From assembly GCF_019904235.1 (NCBI RefSeq), contig NZ_CP063202.1, positions 1,178,001-1,242,000 of the forward strand: 64,000 nucleotides of DNA. Direction: 5' to 3'. The position numbers and the translations under genes are program-made. Shown one piece after another: positions 8,834 to 17,564 of this stretch; within the stretch, counting starts at the first letter, position 1; each line of letters opens with the position of its first letter. The DNA comes from Erythrobacter sp. SCSIO 43205. GTDB taxonomy: Bacteria; Pseudomonadota; Alphaproteobacteria; Sphingomonadales; Sphingomonadaceae. The notes under the pieces were generated by a model that worked only from the letters and a program-made list of their open reading frames with translations, searched no databases and was not told the DNA's origin.

Positions 8834-9670
8834 ATGTATCGTCGCATGACCGAATACCAGATTATAGACGGGCGCGAGAGCGTTACCCGCGACGGCACGA
8901 TCAAGCTTCACACCGAGGAAGGCTTTGAAGGGATGCGCAAGGCAGGGCGCCTTGCCGCCACCATCCTCGACGAAGTGGCCACCATGGTCGAACCCGGCAT
9001 CACCACGCAGAGCATCGACGACCGCGTGCGCGAGATGACTTTGGATGCAGGCGCGGTTCCCGCAACGCTTGGTTATCGCGGCTACACACACTCGTGCTGT
9101 ATTTCGATCAACCATGTGATCTGCCACGGTATTCCGGGGTCCAAGGTTCTGAAAGAAGGCGATATTCTCAACGTCGATGTAACTCCGCTGCTCGACGGCT
9201 GGCATGGCGACACCAGCCGGATGTTCTTTGCAGGCGAACCCAATGTGAAGGCCAAGCGTCTTGTCGATGTGACATATGAATGTCTCATGCTCGGCATCGA
9301 AGCGGCACAGCCCGGCGCGCGGCTGGGCGATATTGGCGCAGCGATCGAGGCGCACGCAAAACAGTTCCGCTACGGCGTGGTGCGCGAGTTTTGCGGCCAC
9401 GGACTTGGCCGCCTGTTCCACGATGCGCCCGAAGTGATTCACGCGGCTAAAGCGGGCACGGGGCCGGAGCTGAAGCCGGGTATGTTCTTCACCATTGAGC
9501 CAATGATCAACCTCGGTAAACCCTGGGCGAAGGTGCTGGGCGATGGCTGGACTGCTGTGACCCGCGACCGTTCCCTCTCCGCGCAATTCGAGCACTCGAT
9601 TGCGATCACCGAAGACGGCAACGAGATCTTCACGAAGAGCCCGACCGGCAAGGACAAGCCGCCTTATTGA
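8834..9670 (+). CDS. map: Methionine aminopeptidase type I
   Basis: Map removes the initiator methionine from nascent proteins using two metal ions. The 278-residue protein shows the expected ligands: the aspartates of NVDVTPLLDGWHGDTSR, the histidine of GHGLGRLFH, and the glutamates of TIEPM and QFEHS. An N-terminal extension of about 15 residues precedes the usual start region. A second ATG at 8846 (MTEYQ) is an equally good start. It has its own promoter region 54 bp after the DUF3298 gene and converges on ccmB across a repeat-rich gap. Confidence 0.97.
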   Translation: MYRRMTEYQIIDGRESVTRDGTIKLHTEEGFEGMRKAGRLAATILDEVATMVEPGITTQSIDDRVREMTLDAGAVPATLGYRGYTHSCCISINHVICHGIPGSKVLKEGDILNVDVTPLLDGWHGDTSRMFFAGEPNVKAKRLVDVTYECLMLGIEAAQPGARLGDIGAAIEAHAKQFRYGVVREFCGHGLGRLFHDAPEVIHAAKAGTGPELKPGMFFTIEPMINLGKPWAKVLGDGWTAVTRDRSLSAQFEHSIAITEDGNEIFTKSPTGKDKPPY

Positions 9671-9715
9671 TTTGCGCAGCCCCATCCGGGGCTACTTCCT
9701 CGCTAGACATCCTTA

Positions 9716-9909
9716 CCCCGAACCAAGTCCGGGGTGCGGACCCGCTGCGGGCGGGCGGTCGCCCTTGCGGCGCTGCGCACCGAACTTTTCCTCTTCGTCA
9801 TCCCGGACTTGATCCGGGATCCAGCTTCTAAACGTCGTAGTTGGTGCGAATGTCGGTCGATGGATTGCCGCGTCGCTGCGAACACGCTCGCAGCTCCTCG
9901 CAATGACGA
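9716..9909. repeat. Cluster of intergenic palindromic repeats (map/ccmB)
   Basis: The 245-bp gap between converging map and ccmB holds three palindromic units. CCCCG/CGGGG flanks AACCAAGTC at 9716-9734. ATCCCGGA-cttga-TCCGGGAT lies at 9800-9820. The third unit (9860-9909) reads ATGGATTGCCGCGTCGC, then a hairpin, then CTCCTCGCAATGACGA. The third unit recurs near 12522. These are REP-like elements of the kind scattered through sphingomonad and other alphaproteobacterial genomes. They may also act as transcription or decay barriers at this convergent junction. Confidence 0.7.
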
Positions 9910-9915
9910 TCGCGG

Positions 9916-10566
9916 TTAGACTTCTCTTGCGGCCTTAATCGCGGCCCCTGCAGCAAACGGGGCCATTGCGACCAATCCCAGACTAATTGCCGCGACAAAG
10001 CCGAGGCTTGCGCTGTCCTGCCTTGCGAGCGCGCCTGCGCCGAAGATCAGTATCGGTAGCGCCAGCGGCACCAGCAACAGTCCCGACAACGCTGCACCGG
10101 CGCGCAGGCTTGCGGTGAGGGCGGCGATCATCAGGCCGATAGCGGCGAGGCCCGGTGTGCCTGCTAGCAATCCAAGCAGAAGCAAATGCAAGGTCGGTCC
10201 GTCGATGGCAAGCAGCGCTGCGGCTGGGAAGGTGGCCAATATCAACGGCGGGCCAAAGCTCAACCAGTGCGCGACCAAACGCACCGCCATCATCATCTCT
10301 TCAGTGAGCCCGCGAAGGCGCAGTTGGTCGAAGAAGCCAAGCTCAATGTCCTGCGCAACCAGTTTTTCAAGCGGCAGGATCGCGGCGAGCAGGGCAGCAA
10401 TCCACACCACGCCGCCACCGGTGCGCGAAAGGATGTTGATGTCCGGCCCCACCGCGAAGGGATAAAGCATGGCGACCGCGATGAAAAACATAACCGGCAG
10501 GCTCGCCCCGCCGCCCGCGAAGGGGAAGAACTTGGCGAGGTCGCGCTTTAGCAGGGCGGAGATCAC
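9916..10566 (-). CDS. ccmB: Heme exporter membrane subunit CcmB
   Basis: CcmB (216 residues) is the membrane permease of the CcmAB(CD) transporter that releases heme-loaded CcmE during cytochrome c maturation. Six hydrophobic segments run through the protein, with the characteristic N-terminal LLKRDLAKFF and the conserved LEKLVAQDIELGFFDQLRL region after the second helix. The start is a GTG at 10566 that overlaps the ccmA stop codon, indicating translational coupling. No ccmC, ccmE or later ccm genes follow; the next gene converges from the other strand. Confidence 0.95.
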   Translation of the reverse strand: MISALLKRDLAKFFPFAGGGASLPVMFFIAVAMLYPFAVGPDINILSRTGGGVVWIAALLAAILPLEKLVAQDIELGFFDQLRLRGLTEEMMMAVRLVAHWLSFGPPLILATFPAAALLAIDGPTLHLLLLGLLAGTPGLAAIGLMIAALTASLRAGAALSGLLLVPLALPILIFGAGALARQDSASLGFVAAISLGLVAMAPFAAGAAIKAAREV

Positions 10567-11168
10567 AGCGCTTCTTCCTCTTGGGCTGCCGGGGCGTAAT
10601 CACCCAGTTCCAGATTGCGAAGCCCCTCAATATCGAGCCGCTGGTGCGAAGCGATAAGCGCTAAGCCGCCGCCTTTCACGTGGGTGTCAATAAGGCGCGT
10701 CACAGTCTCGATTGCGCCCGTATCAAGCCCCGACAAAGGCTCATCCAGAAGCCAGATCGGCACGTTCCGGCTGATCAAAGCGGCAAGACCAGCGCGCTTT
10801 TTTTGGCCCGTCGACAAATATCGCACGGGCACTTCGAGAAGGCTGGCAAGCCCAAGCGCGCCCAAAGCCTGCGACGCATCAGCGCACCCATCAATGCCTG
10901 CCCAAAACGCCAGAGCGTTGCCAAGCGGCTGGTCGAGGTCGAGGGCAGGGCGCTCATCCAGAAGGCCAAGCTCTCCGACCCGCTCGACCGTTCCCGCATA
11001 AGGCGTGGTGAGGCCCGCCAGCGCGCGCATCAGCGTCGTTTTGCCCGTCCCGTTCGCGCCCGTGATATGCAACGCCTCGCCAGTGCCAAGTTCAAAGCTG
11101 AGCTTTCGAAACAAGAGCCTATCACCGCGGCGACAGGCCAGAGAAATGGAGGAGAGTTGCGCTTGCAT
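10563..11168 (-). CDS. ccmA: Heme exporter ATPase CcmA
   Basis: CcmA (201 residues) is the ABC ATPase driving release of holo-CcmE in cytochrome c biogenesis. The Walker A GANGTGKTT, the signature-like LSTGQKKRAGLA and Walker B IWLLDEPLSGLD are all present. I start at the ATG at 11168 (MQAQLSSISLACRRG), which gives the usual family length. A GTG 60 bases upstream would add a cysteine-rich, non-conserved leader. The gene overlaps ccmB by 4 bases. It is divergent from phhB. Confidence 0.95.
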   Translation of the reverse strand: MQAQLSSISLACRRGDRLLFRKLSFELGTGEALHITGANGTGKTTLMRALAGLTTPYAGTVERVGELGLLDERPALDLDQPLGNALAFWAGIDGCADASQALGALGLASLLEVPVRYLSTGQKKRAGLAALISRNVPIWLLDEPLSGLDTGAIETVTRLIDTHVKGGGLALIASHQRLDIEGLRNLELGDYAPAAQEEEAL

Positions 11169-11242
11169 CGGAACATTCGTTAGGCAAAAGCGCTTTGAGT
11201 AACAACACCACTTAAAAGCATCACTCACAAGGTTGGACCACC

Positions 11243-11548
11243 ATGGCGCAAGTCCCCGAACTCAGCGAAGACGATATCAAGCAGCTTTTGACCGATCACC
11301 CCGAATGGGAATTGGCGCGCGAGGGCAAGGCAATTCAGCGCACCTTCCAGTTTGACGATTTCAGCGAGACGTGGGGCTTTATGAGCCGCGTCGCGTTGCT
11401 TGCTGACAGCCACGATCACCATCCCGAATGGTTCAACGTCTATGCCAAGGTTGAGATTACGCTGACCACGCATGATGCCGGAAGCAATGGCGGTGCAATT
11501 TCGATCCGCGATGCAAAAATGGCGCGCGCGATTGATGCGCTTTTGTAA
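11243..11548 (+). CDS. phhB: Pterin-4a-carbinolamine dehydratase
   Basis: This 101-residue protein recycles the 4a-hydroxytetrahydropterin produced by aromatic amino-acid hydroxylases. The family motif with the catalytic histidines is clear in [24 protein letters not shown] (read as DSHDHHPEW followed by the strand ending TTHD). The size is standard for the family. No phenylalanine hydroxylase gene is adjacent. It converges on the SDR gene with only 15 bp between stop codons. Confidence 0.95.
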   Translation: MAQVPELSEDDIKQLLTDHPEWELAREGKAIQRTFQFDDFSETWGFMSRVALLADSHDHHPEWFNVYAKVEITLTTHDAGSNGGAISIRDAKMARAIDALL

Positions 11549-11563
11549 GCGGCTCGCAGCGCT

Positions 11564-12385
11564 TTAATTCCGGCCCATCAAGCCGCTCGCCTTGCGCTGT
11601 TGTTTGCGCACAAGGCCCGGCATCCAGCGTTTCACGAAATTGATGCGCTTGGCGGTTTTGCCGACCAGATAATGCACATCGTCGCCGTGTACTGCGTCCC
11701 AAACGGCCTTGGCGACTTCGACGACTGGCGTAATCTCCAATCCTGCCTCAAGCACGCGAGCGCGGATCTGTTCGTTCTCGCCCCTGTGGCCCGTGCCATC
11801 CAATAATGGCGTTTCGATAAAGCTGGGGCAGATGGAGGACACCTTGATCCCATCTGAGGCCCATTCTGCATCAAGGCTTTCTGCAATACTGCGCACGGCG
11901 AATTTCGTCGCGGAATAGACGCTCATGCCAGAGCCGCCGGTAATGCCTGCAGCGCTCGCCGTGTTGACAAGGGCAGAGCCGGGGGCTGCGGCTTTGAGAT
12001 AGGGATAGGCCGCCTGCGCCCCATAAAGAACACCGCGCAGATTGATGTCGAGGCACGCGTCAATTTCATCTTTCTCAAGATCGGCGAGCGCGCCGCCCGT
12101 TCCGATCCCGGCATTGTTGAACATGACATCAATCTTGCCACCAGCAGCGGTCGCCGCCGATTGCAGCGCCACGTCCCACGCTTCGCGGTCGCGCACATCG
12201 AGCCTATGGGAGTATTTAAAGCCGCCTTCGATCAGGCCGAGCGTATCCTCCATCCCCTGAACATCGACGTCGGCGATGGAGACGAACCATCCGCGATCAC
12301 CGAAATATTGCGCCACCGCGCGGCCAATGCCCGATGCGCCGCCGGTGATGAAAATGTGGCGGCGTGGCTGTGATCCCGAACTCAT
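11564..12385 (-). CDS. Short-chain dehydrogenase/reductase
   Basis: This is a classical SDR of 273 residues with the cofactor loop TGGASGIGRA, the NNAGIG strand motif, and the catalytic Ser and YSATK (Tyr-x-x-x-Lys). An acidic residue after the second strand (IADVD) suggests preference for NAD(H). The C-terminal tail is basic. The ATG at 12385 has a good GAGAGGGA ribosome-binding site; a TTG six codons earlier does not. Substrate cannot be predicted. It lies downstream of the S9 peptidase on the same strand but beyond a terminator and a repeat, so it is probably transcribed separately. Confidence 0.92.
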   Translation of the reverse strand: MSSGSQPRRHIFITGGASGIGRAVAQYFGDRGWFVSIADVDVQGMEDTLGLIEGGFKYSHRLDVRDREAWDVALQSAATAAGGKIDVMFNNAGIGTGGALADLEKDEIDACLDINLRGVLYGAQAAYPYLKAAAPGSALVNTASAAGITGGSGMSVYSATKFAVRSIAESLDAEWASDGIKVSSICPSFIETPLLDGTGHRGENEQIRARVLEAGLEITPVVEVAKAVWDAVHGDDVHYLVGKTAKRINFVKRWMPGLVRKQQRKASGLMGRN

Positions 12386-12401
12386 GGCAGTTCCCTCTCC
12401 C

Positions 12402-12436
12402 AAAGAAAATCGCCCGAGGAGTAGCCCCGGGCGATT
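12402..12436 (-). terminator. Rho-independent terminator after the S9 peptidase
   Basis: On the minus strand AATCGCCCG pairs with CGGGCGATT around an 11-nt loop and is followed by TTCTTT. It lies about 145 bp past the S9 peptidase stop, beyond the repeat element, and just upstream of the SDR ribosome-binding site. Confidence 0.75.
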
Positions 12437-12456
12437 GATTTGTCATGTCTTGGTTT

Positions 12457-12571
12457 CGTCATTGCGAGCCGAAGGCGAAGCAATCCATGACCTGAGGTTT
12501 CAATCAGTTGGAACGGTGGTCCATGGATTGCCGCGTCGCCCGGACACATCCGGGCTCCTCGCAATGACGAG
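12457..12571. repeat. Long inverted-repeat intergenic element
   Basis: The left part, beginning CGTCATTGCGAG and containing GAAGCAATCCATG, is the imperfect reverse complement of the right part, which reads ATGGATTGCCGCGTCGC, hairpin GCCCGGA-caca-TCCGGGC, then CTCCTCGCAATGACGAG. The right half is the same repeat family as 9860-9909. It lies between the S9 peptidase stop and its terminator. Confidence 0.75.
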
Positions 12572-12580
12572 GTTAAAAAG

Positions 12581-14653
12581 CTACCCTCCAATCGCCTCTT
12601 CAAGACCGTTGACGTGCTCAGCACCTTCAACAATCTCGGCGGTCGATGGGGCGAGTACATCGCCCAGTTCTTCTGAGCGTCCGCCGATGCATTCGGAGAG
12701 GAAATTCTCGGCAATACCGACAAAGGCGATGGAGTTGGTGGGCTTGGCGAAGCCGTGGCCTTCATCGGGATAAAGGACGTAGGTCACCGGGATCCCTGCC
12801 TCTTTCATCGCGCCCACGATCTGATCGCTCTCGGCTTGCTTGACGCGCGGGTCGTTCGCACCTTGCGCAATCAGCAGCGGCTTGACGATTTGGTCCGCCT
12901 TGTAAAGCGGGCTCGCGGCCTTGAGCAGCGCGAGGCCTTCTTCGGTGTTCGGATCGCCCATACGGGTGTGGAACAGCTTCACCACTGGCGCCCAGTAAGG
13001 CGGGATCGTTTCAAGCAGGGTTTCAAGGTTCGATGGGCCAACAATATCGACACCGCAAGCAAACTTGTCCGGCGTAAAGGTCAGACCCGCAAGCGTCGCA
13101 TAGCCGCCATAAGATCCGCCCATGATCGCCGTCTTGTCTTCCAAGGCGATGCCTTCGCCAATCGCCCAATCGACCGCGTCGATGAGGTCGTCGTGCATTT
13201 TGAGGCCCCACTCAAGATTGCCTGCGTTGAGGAAGTCTTTGCCAAAGCCGGTTGAGCCGCGGAAGTTCACAGACAGCACCGCATAGCCGCGGTTGGCGAG
13301 CATCTGATGGTAGGAGTTAAAGCCGTAATCGTCGCGCGCCCATGGACCGCCGTGGACGAGCAGAACCATCGGCACAGCCTCATCAGGACGCCCGTCGCCA
13401 TCGCTGTCTGAACCCGGTGGAAGCGTCAGATAGGAGGGCAGGGTAAGCCCGTCGCGGCTGGTAATCTCAACCGGGTGCATGGGCTGCAAAGGCATCCCCT
13501 CAAGCTCTGGCCGCGTGGTGTAGAACGGGGTGAGCGTCTCAGTATCGCGGTCGTAGATGTATGTCGCGGTGGGCGCAGTCATGGGGTCATTCCACACGAT
13601 CCAGGTGCGGTCATCATCGGTGCGGCTGTTGATGCCAAAGTCGCCTTCGAGCTTCTCACCAAGCCAATCGAGCGATGCGCCCAATTCCTCGTCAAGCGCG
13701 GTCCATTCATTGCGCAGATAGTTGACCGAATAGGCCTCAACCACACCCGTCTTGGGATCGCGGATGGTGCCGCCAATATCGGCCTTGTCGTCCTCTGCGA
13801 TGAGGGTTTTCTCGCCGGTCGCGGTGTCTTGAGCATAGAGGGCAGCGGTGTTGCGGCCACGGCTGTCGAGCCAATAAAGGATCGACCCGTCAGTGGTGTA
13901 GCCTGCTGGATTGGTCGTCAGCGAATCTTCCATTGCCGTCGTCTCAAACGGCTCATCGGCAACCACATTGTCGGTGATTGTGAAATAGTCCGTGCCGCCT
14001 GCCGCATTCTGGCGCATCGCCATGCGAAGCGTCAGCGTGTCATCGGCCATAAAACCTGCATAGCCATTGTTCTCATAGACCAGGGACAGCTCCCCAGTGG
14101 TGAGATCAAGCAAATGAACGTCGTGGAATTGAGGATTGCGGTTGTTGACGCCGACCAGCACCTTGTCCTTAATCGTTTCGGATGCGCCTACGATCTGGAT
14201 ACGGGTGTTCTCAAACGGGGTGAGGGTTTTCTCTTCGAGCGTGTCGAGGTCAATCTGATAAAGCAGGAAATTCTCATCCCCGCCTTTATCCTGAACATAC
14301 ATGATGCTCTCACCATCGGGCGCCCAGAAATACTGGCGGATGGGCCGGTCGGTGGAATTCGTGATCACTTTGCCCTCATCGGGATTGTCGCGCGGGGCGA
14401 CCCAGATGTTGAGCACGCCGTCCTTTGGGGCAAGCCAGCTGAGCATGGAGCCATCAGGACTGATCTGGCCCCCGGCGCGGGTGGGATTGCCGAACAGGGC
14501 ATCGCGCGGGATCAAAGGAGTGGCTTCGGCAGTCGTTGTCATGTGGGCTCCGTGTGAGGCGTGATTATCGGCGCTTGCAAGCGCCGGAATGGTGAGCAGG
14601 GCCGCTGCCGCCGTAGTGGCGAGCAGTTTTGCGTGAGATTTGAGTGTAGACAT
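12581..14653 (-). CDS. Exported S9-family prolyl oligopeptidase-like peptidase
   Basis: The mature product is a dipeptidyl/acylaminoacyl-peptidase-like serine hydrolase of about 690 residues including the leader. A signal peptide fills residues 1-27 (basic start, alanine-rich core, cut near ALASADN). A beta-propeller occupies roughly residues 60-400, and a C-terminal alpha/beta hydrolase carries the nucleophile in GGSYGGYA, the aspartate in NDPRVK and the histidine in DEGHGF. I chose the ATG at 14653 because AGAGGAG lies at ideal spacing; the frame extends 69 codons upstream without family similarity. It probably degrades proline-containing peptides in the periplasm. Confidence 0.94.
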   Translation of the reverse strand: MSTLKSHAKLLATTAAAALLTIPALASADNHASHGAHMTTTAEATPLIPRDALFGNPTRAGGQISPDGSMLSWLAPKDGVLNIWVAPRDNPDEGKVITNSTDRPIRQYFWAPDGESIMYVQDKGGDENFLLYQIDLDTLEEKTLTPFENTRIQIVGASETIKDKVLVGVNNRNPQFHDVHLLDLTTGELSLVYENNGYAGFMADDTLTLRMAMRQNAAGGTDYFTITDNVVADEPFETTAMEDSLTTNPAGYTTDGSILYWLDSRGRNTAALYAQDTATGEKTLIAEDDKADIGGTIRDPKTGVVEAYSVNYLRNEWTALDEELGASLDWLGEKLEGDFGINSRTDDDRTWIVWNDPMTAPTATYIYDRDTETLTPFYTTRPELEGMPLQPMHPVEITSRDGLTLPSYLTLPPGSDSDGDGRPDEAVPMVLLVHGGPWARDDYGFNSYHQMLANRGYAVLSVNFRGSTGFGKDFLNAGNLEWGLKMHDDLIDAVDWAIGEGIALEDKTAIMGGSYGGYATLAGLTFTPDKFACGVDIVGPSNLETLLETIPPYWAPVVKLFHTRMGDPNTEEGLALLKAASPLYKADQIVKPLLIAQGANDPRVKQAESDQIVGAMKEAGIPVTYVLYPDEGHGFAKPTNSIAFVGIAENFLSECIGGRSEELGDVLAPSTAEIVEGAEHVNGLEEAIGG

Positions 14654-14783
14654 GGTTGGCACTCCTCTTCGTTTCAAGCGGATAGGACAATAGGTGTATT
14701 GTGCTATTACTACACGTGAGAGGCTGGTCGGCAATGCCAATTGATCGGATTTGGAGCGCTGTTGGTCGGTAGTCGCGGAGTGC

Positions 14784-15425
14784 CTAGAGGGCTGGGTTGG
14801 CATAATAATGCCAAGTGAACAGCGCGAGGCTTGACCGCTGTGGGGACCACCCCTCACCAAGCTCCCGGCATTCCTTTTCCTTGGGGCGTTCGGTGAGGTC
14901 CAAGAGCCGCTTCACGCCCTCTTGCACGGCCAGATCGCCCGCAGGCCAGATGTCGCGCCTACCTTCTGCGAACATCAGGTAAATCTCCGCCGACCAGCGA
15001 CCGATGCCCTTGATCTGGGTGAGTTCGGCGATGGCTTCTTCGTCGTCATCGGGAAGGGCATCGAAGTCGACCGCGCCTGCCTCGACCAGTTCGCACAGAC
15101 TGCGCGCATAGCCCTGTTTCTGGCGCGACAAACCACAGGCACGCAATGTGTCGAAATCGCGCTTGAGCAAGCAGGAAGTCGTGAAGTTCTCTCCAAGCTC
15201 ACCTTCGAGCTTCGCCCACATAGAAGCGGCTGCTGCGACCGACACCTGCTGGCCAACGATGGTGCGCAGCATAGTTTTGTAGCCACGCTCACGAATACGC
15301 GGCTGAGGATAGCCGATGCGCGCCAATTCTTCGCTCACGCGGGCATCGCGCGCCGCCACCGCATCCAGATCCTCGCGTAAAATTTGCGCCGTTAATCCCA
15401 CGAGGGGCCACCTCCGTCTTGCCAT
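14784..15425 (-). CDS. DNA-3-methyladenine glycosylase II family (HhH-GPD)
   Basis: This AlkA-like base-excision glycosylase (213 residues from the ATG) has the helix-hairpin-helix segment LTQIKGIGRWSAEIY followed by the catalytic aspartate in WPAGDLAVQ. It is shorter than E. coli AlkA because it lacks the N-terminal TBP-like domain, as in the compact bacterial AlkA group. It would remove alkylated purines. A GTG at 15440 gives five more residues and is also possible. No ada-type regulator is adjacent. It is divergent from the ferredoxin gene across about 85 bp. Confidence 0.9.
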   Translation of the reverse strand: MARRRWPLVGLTAQILREDLDAVAARDARVSEELARIGYPQPRIRERGYKTMLRTIVGQQVSVAAAASMWAKLEGELGENFTTSCLLKRDFDTLRACGLSRQKQGYARSLCELVEAGAVDFDALPDDDEEAIAELTQIKGIGRWSAEIYLMFAEGRRDIWPAGDLAVQEGVKRLLDLTERPKEKECRELGEGWSPQRSSLALFTWHYYANPAL

Positions 15426-15509
15426 CCTTGGCTGAAACACCTAGCTGATTGCGCGCAAAACCCAAGAGCGCTGTCTTGCGCTCAAAGTCATTACGAGGAC
15501 AACCAACCC

Positions 15510-15818
15510 ATGCCCAAGCTCATCGTCACCAACCGCGACGGCGAAACCAGCGAAATCACTGTCGACGAAGGCATCACCGTCATGGAAGCGGTGCGCGACA
15601 ATGGCTTTGATGAACTCCTCGCGCTTTGCGGCGGGTGCTGTTCGTGTGCGACTTGCCACTGCTACATCGAAGGCGGCGACTTGCCAGAGATGAGCGAAGA
15701 CGAAGACGACCTTCTGGAAAGCTCAGACCACCGCAAGGAAAATTCGCGCCTTTCGTGCCAGATCCCGGTCACGGCCGAAACTGACGGGCTTAAAGTTACT
15801 ATCGCGCCTGAAGATTAA
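15510..15818 (+). CDS. [2Fe-2S] ferredoxin, adrenodoxin/putidaredoxin type
   Basis: The 102-residue protein has the cluster ligands C40-x5-C46-x2-C49 and C83, the spacing of adrenodoxin-type ferredoxins. An acidic patch (SEDEDDLLESSD) lies between the third and fourth ligands, where partner reductases dock. An additional cysteine (C44, in CGGCC) and C51 are unusual extras. It is a soluble electron carrier, perhaps for a cytochrome P450 or an oxygenase; no partner gene is present in this window. cysK starts 43 bp downstream, so the two may share a transcript. Confidence 0.95.
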   Translation: MPKLIVTNRDGETSEITVDEGITVMEAVRDNGFDELLALCGGCCSCATCHCYIEGGDLPEMSEDEDDLLESSDHRKENSRLSCQIPVTAETDGLKVTIAPED

Positions 15819-15860
15819 GTTTGGTTGAGGCCGAAGGGCCAAGCGGCTATTTCAGGCGCC

Positions 15861-16874
15861 ATGAATATAACCAAACCTTTCGGTGACACGCTCGCCCTGA
15901 TCGGCAACACGCCTCTCGTTCGCCTTGAAGGCGCAAGCGAAGAGGCAGGGTGCGATATTTGGGGCAAGTGCGAATTTGCCAACCCAGGCTCTTCGGTCAA
16001 AGACCGCGCCGCCCTATTCATGATCCGCGATGCAGAGACGCGCGGAGAGTTGAAGCCGGGCGGCACAGTGATCGAAGGGACCGCTGGTAATACGGGCATC
16101 GGCATTGCACTGGTCGCCAATGCGCTGGGCTATAAGACGATTATCGTCATGCCCGATAACCAGTCGAAGGAGAAAATGGACACGCTGCGGGCATTGGGTG
16201 CGCAACTTGTCCTAGTTCCCCCGACAAAGTACGCCGACCAAAACCACTTCCAGCACGTCTCGCGCCGCATGGCCGAGGAAACAGACGGTGCGATCTGGGC
16301 AGGGCAGTTCGACAATGTCGCAAACCGCCGCGCTCATATCGAAGGCACCGCACCTGAGCTTTGGGAGCAGACGGCCGGTAAGATCACCGGCTTTACCTGC
16401 GCGGCGGGAACGGGCGGCACGATCGCTGGTGTTGGCATGGGGCTGAAAGAGGAAAACCCCGACATCCGCATCGCGCTTACCGATCCGCATGGCGCGGCGC
16501 TTTACAGCTATTTTGCTACAGGCGAGCTTAAGTCAGAAGGCTCAAGCGTTGCAGAGGGTATCGGGCAAGGCCGCATTACCGCCAATCTCGAAGGTGCGCC
16601 GATCGACACGCAATTCCGCATCTCTGATGAAGAAGGCCTCAAATGGGTCGAACAGCTCCTTCGCGAAGAGGGGCTTTGCCTTGGGCTTTCTTCAGGCATT
16701 AATGTTGCGGGCGCGGTCGCGCTGGGCAAGCAATTGGTCGCCGAGGGGCAGGAAAACCCGCAGGTCGCAACGATCCTTTGTGATACAGGCTTTCGCTATC
16801 TTTCCACGCTTTACAATCCGGAGTGGCTTCGCGAAAAGGGCTTGCCCGTTTTCGATTGGCTGGATCAAGCCTGA
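15861..16874 (+). CDS. cysK: Cysteine synthase A (O-acetylserine sulfhydrylase)
   Basis: The PLP enzyme (337 residues) makes cysteine from O-acetylserine and sulfide. The PLP lysine is in SSVKDRAA, the substrate loop is EGTAGNTGIGIA, and the phosphate-binding glycine loop is CAAGTGGTIAG. I start at the ATG at 15861 (MNITKPFGDTLALIGNTP), where family similarity begins; the frame is open 12 codons upstream into the intergenic region. It would fix the sulfide made by CysI encoded about 30 kb away in this window. Confidence 0.95.
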   Translation: MNITKPFGDTLALIGNTPLVRLEGASEEAGCDIWGKCEFANPGSSVKDRAALFMIRDAETRGELKPGGTVIEGTAGNTGIGIALVANALGYKTIIVMPDNQSKEKMDTLRALGAQLVLVPPTKYADQNHFQHVSRRMAEETDGAIWAGQFDNVANRRAHIEGTAPELWEQTAGKITGFTCAAGTGGTIAGVGMGLKEENPDIRIALTDPHGAALYSYFATGELKSEGSSVAEGIGQGRITANLEGAPIDTQFRISDEEGLKWVEQLLREEGLCLGLSSGINVAGAVALGKQLVAEGQENPQVATILCDTGFRYLSTLYNPEWLREKGLPVFDWLDQA

Positions 16875-16963
16875 CCCGGCTCGGATAGGGTGAGCCTTGC
16901 CCGCGTTTGAGTGCATAGAACAGCAATCGACAAGAGCGGACCTGCGCGCTAAAAGTTCACGCC

Positions 16964-17365
16964 ATGGCTAGCGGACGATTTCAGCAAAGCGTTGAAAAGG
17001 CATCTCGCAGTGCGGGCGGGATAACCCAGCGCCTGGGCCTCACCCATGGCGGAGGGTCCAAAGCTGAATCCACGCAGCGTTTGCAGATCGGCCTGTTCGG
17101 GCTTGGCTCGATGGTGCTTTTAATCGGGCTTGCCACGATTATCGGAAATCAGGCCAATTTAACGCAGGAAAGCGCGGTTCCTCAGGCTGCTCCCACAACA
17201 GAGCCAAGCGAGGCCACACAGCAGCGCGATCCTTTGGCTGATGCAGGGATTGTGCCCTTGCCGGTCGAAACGCCCACCGGGACTGCGGAAGGCAGTGTGG
17301 TGGAGGATTTGCCTGACACCGCAGTCGAGGACACTGCCCCCCTCGAAGAGGCAGGCGCGCCCTAG
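16964..17365 (+). CDS. Small single-pass membrane protein, unknown function
   Basis: This 133-residue protein has a basic N-terminal segment, one transmembrane helix at about residues 42-61 (LFGLGSMVLLIGLATII), and an acidic, Pro/Thr/Glu-rich C-terminal tail likely to be disordered. The charge pattern suggests the N-terminus is inside and the tail in the periplasm. Family not recognised. It lies between cysK and the repeat-rich region before mraZ. Confidence 0.65.
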   Translation: MASGRFQQSVEKASRSAGGITQRLGLTHGGGSKAESTQRLQIGLFGLGSMVLLIGLATIIGNQANLTQESAVPQAAPTTEPSEATQQRDPLADAGIVPLPVETPTGTAEGSVVEDLPDTAVEDTAPLEEAGAP

Positions 17366-17454
17366 TTTGCGCTGCGCATACAGGGTGAGGCGTAAGGGCC
17401 AACCCCTTGAGATAATTTACATTTGACGATTTGGCTGGCGCTTTTTCTCTGTTT

Positions 17455-17564
17455 GGGGATAATGCGGGAAATCGCGCTGGTTTGCCTTAGCACAATCGGA
17501 ATCGCTTGGGGATTTGGCGGGAATCGGCGCGAAATTGCTGGGTTTTTCTGGGGATACCGCGGGA
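17455..17564 (+). promoter_or_regulatory. Three candidate MraZ boxes (paired GGGA half-sites)
   Basis: Three copies of GGGGA-N5-CGGGA occur at 17455-17469, 17508-17522 and 17550-17564. In each, the half-sites are exactly 10 bp apart. Each copy is embedded in a longer shared motif TGGGGAT-N3-GCGGGAA. E. coli MraZ is known to bind TGGGN repeats separated by 5-nt spacers upstream of mraZ, which this arrangement resembles. Confidence 0.55.

Noticed and set aside
8336..9685. Minus-strand open frame of 449 codons antisense to the DUF3298 gene and map
   Set aside because: It covers two well-supported genes on the other strand, has no family features and a composition typical of an antisense frame in GC-rich DNA.
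11169..11196. EcfG-like promoter before phhB (GGAAC-N16-CGCT)
   Set aside because: The -10 has a mismatch, and the match is not better than expected by chance without further support.
9716..12571. CRISPR-like array from the repeated palindromes
   Set aside because: The copies are few, far apart and without regular spacers, and no cas genes are present.
13475..14557. Plus-strand frame of 360 codons inside the S9 peptidase
   Set aside because: The peptidase on the other strand is certain, and the frame lacks a ribosome-binding site and family similarity.
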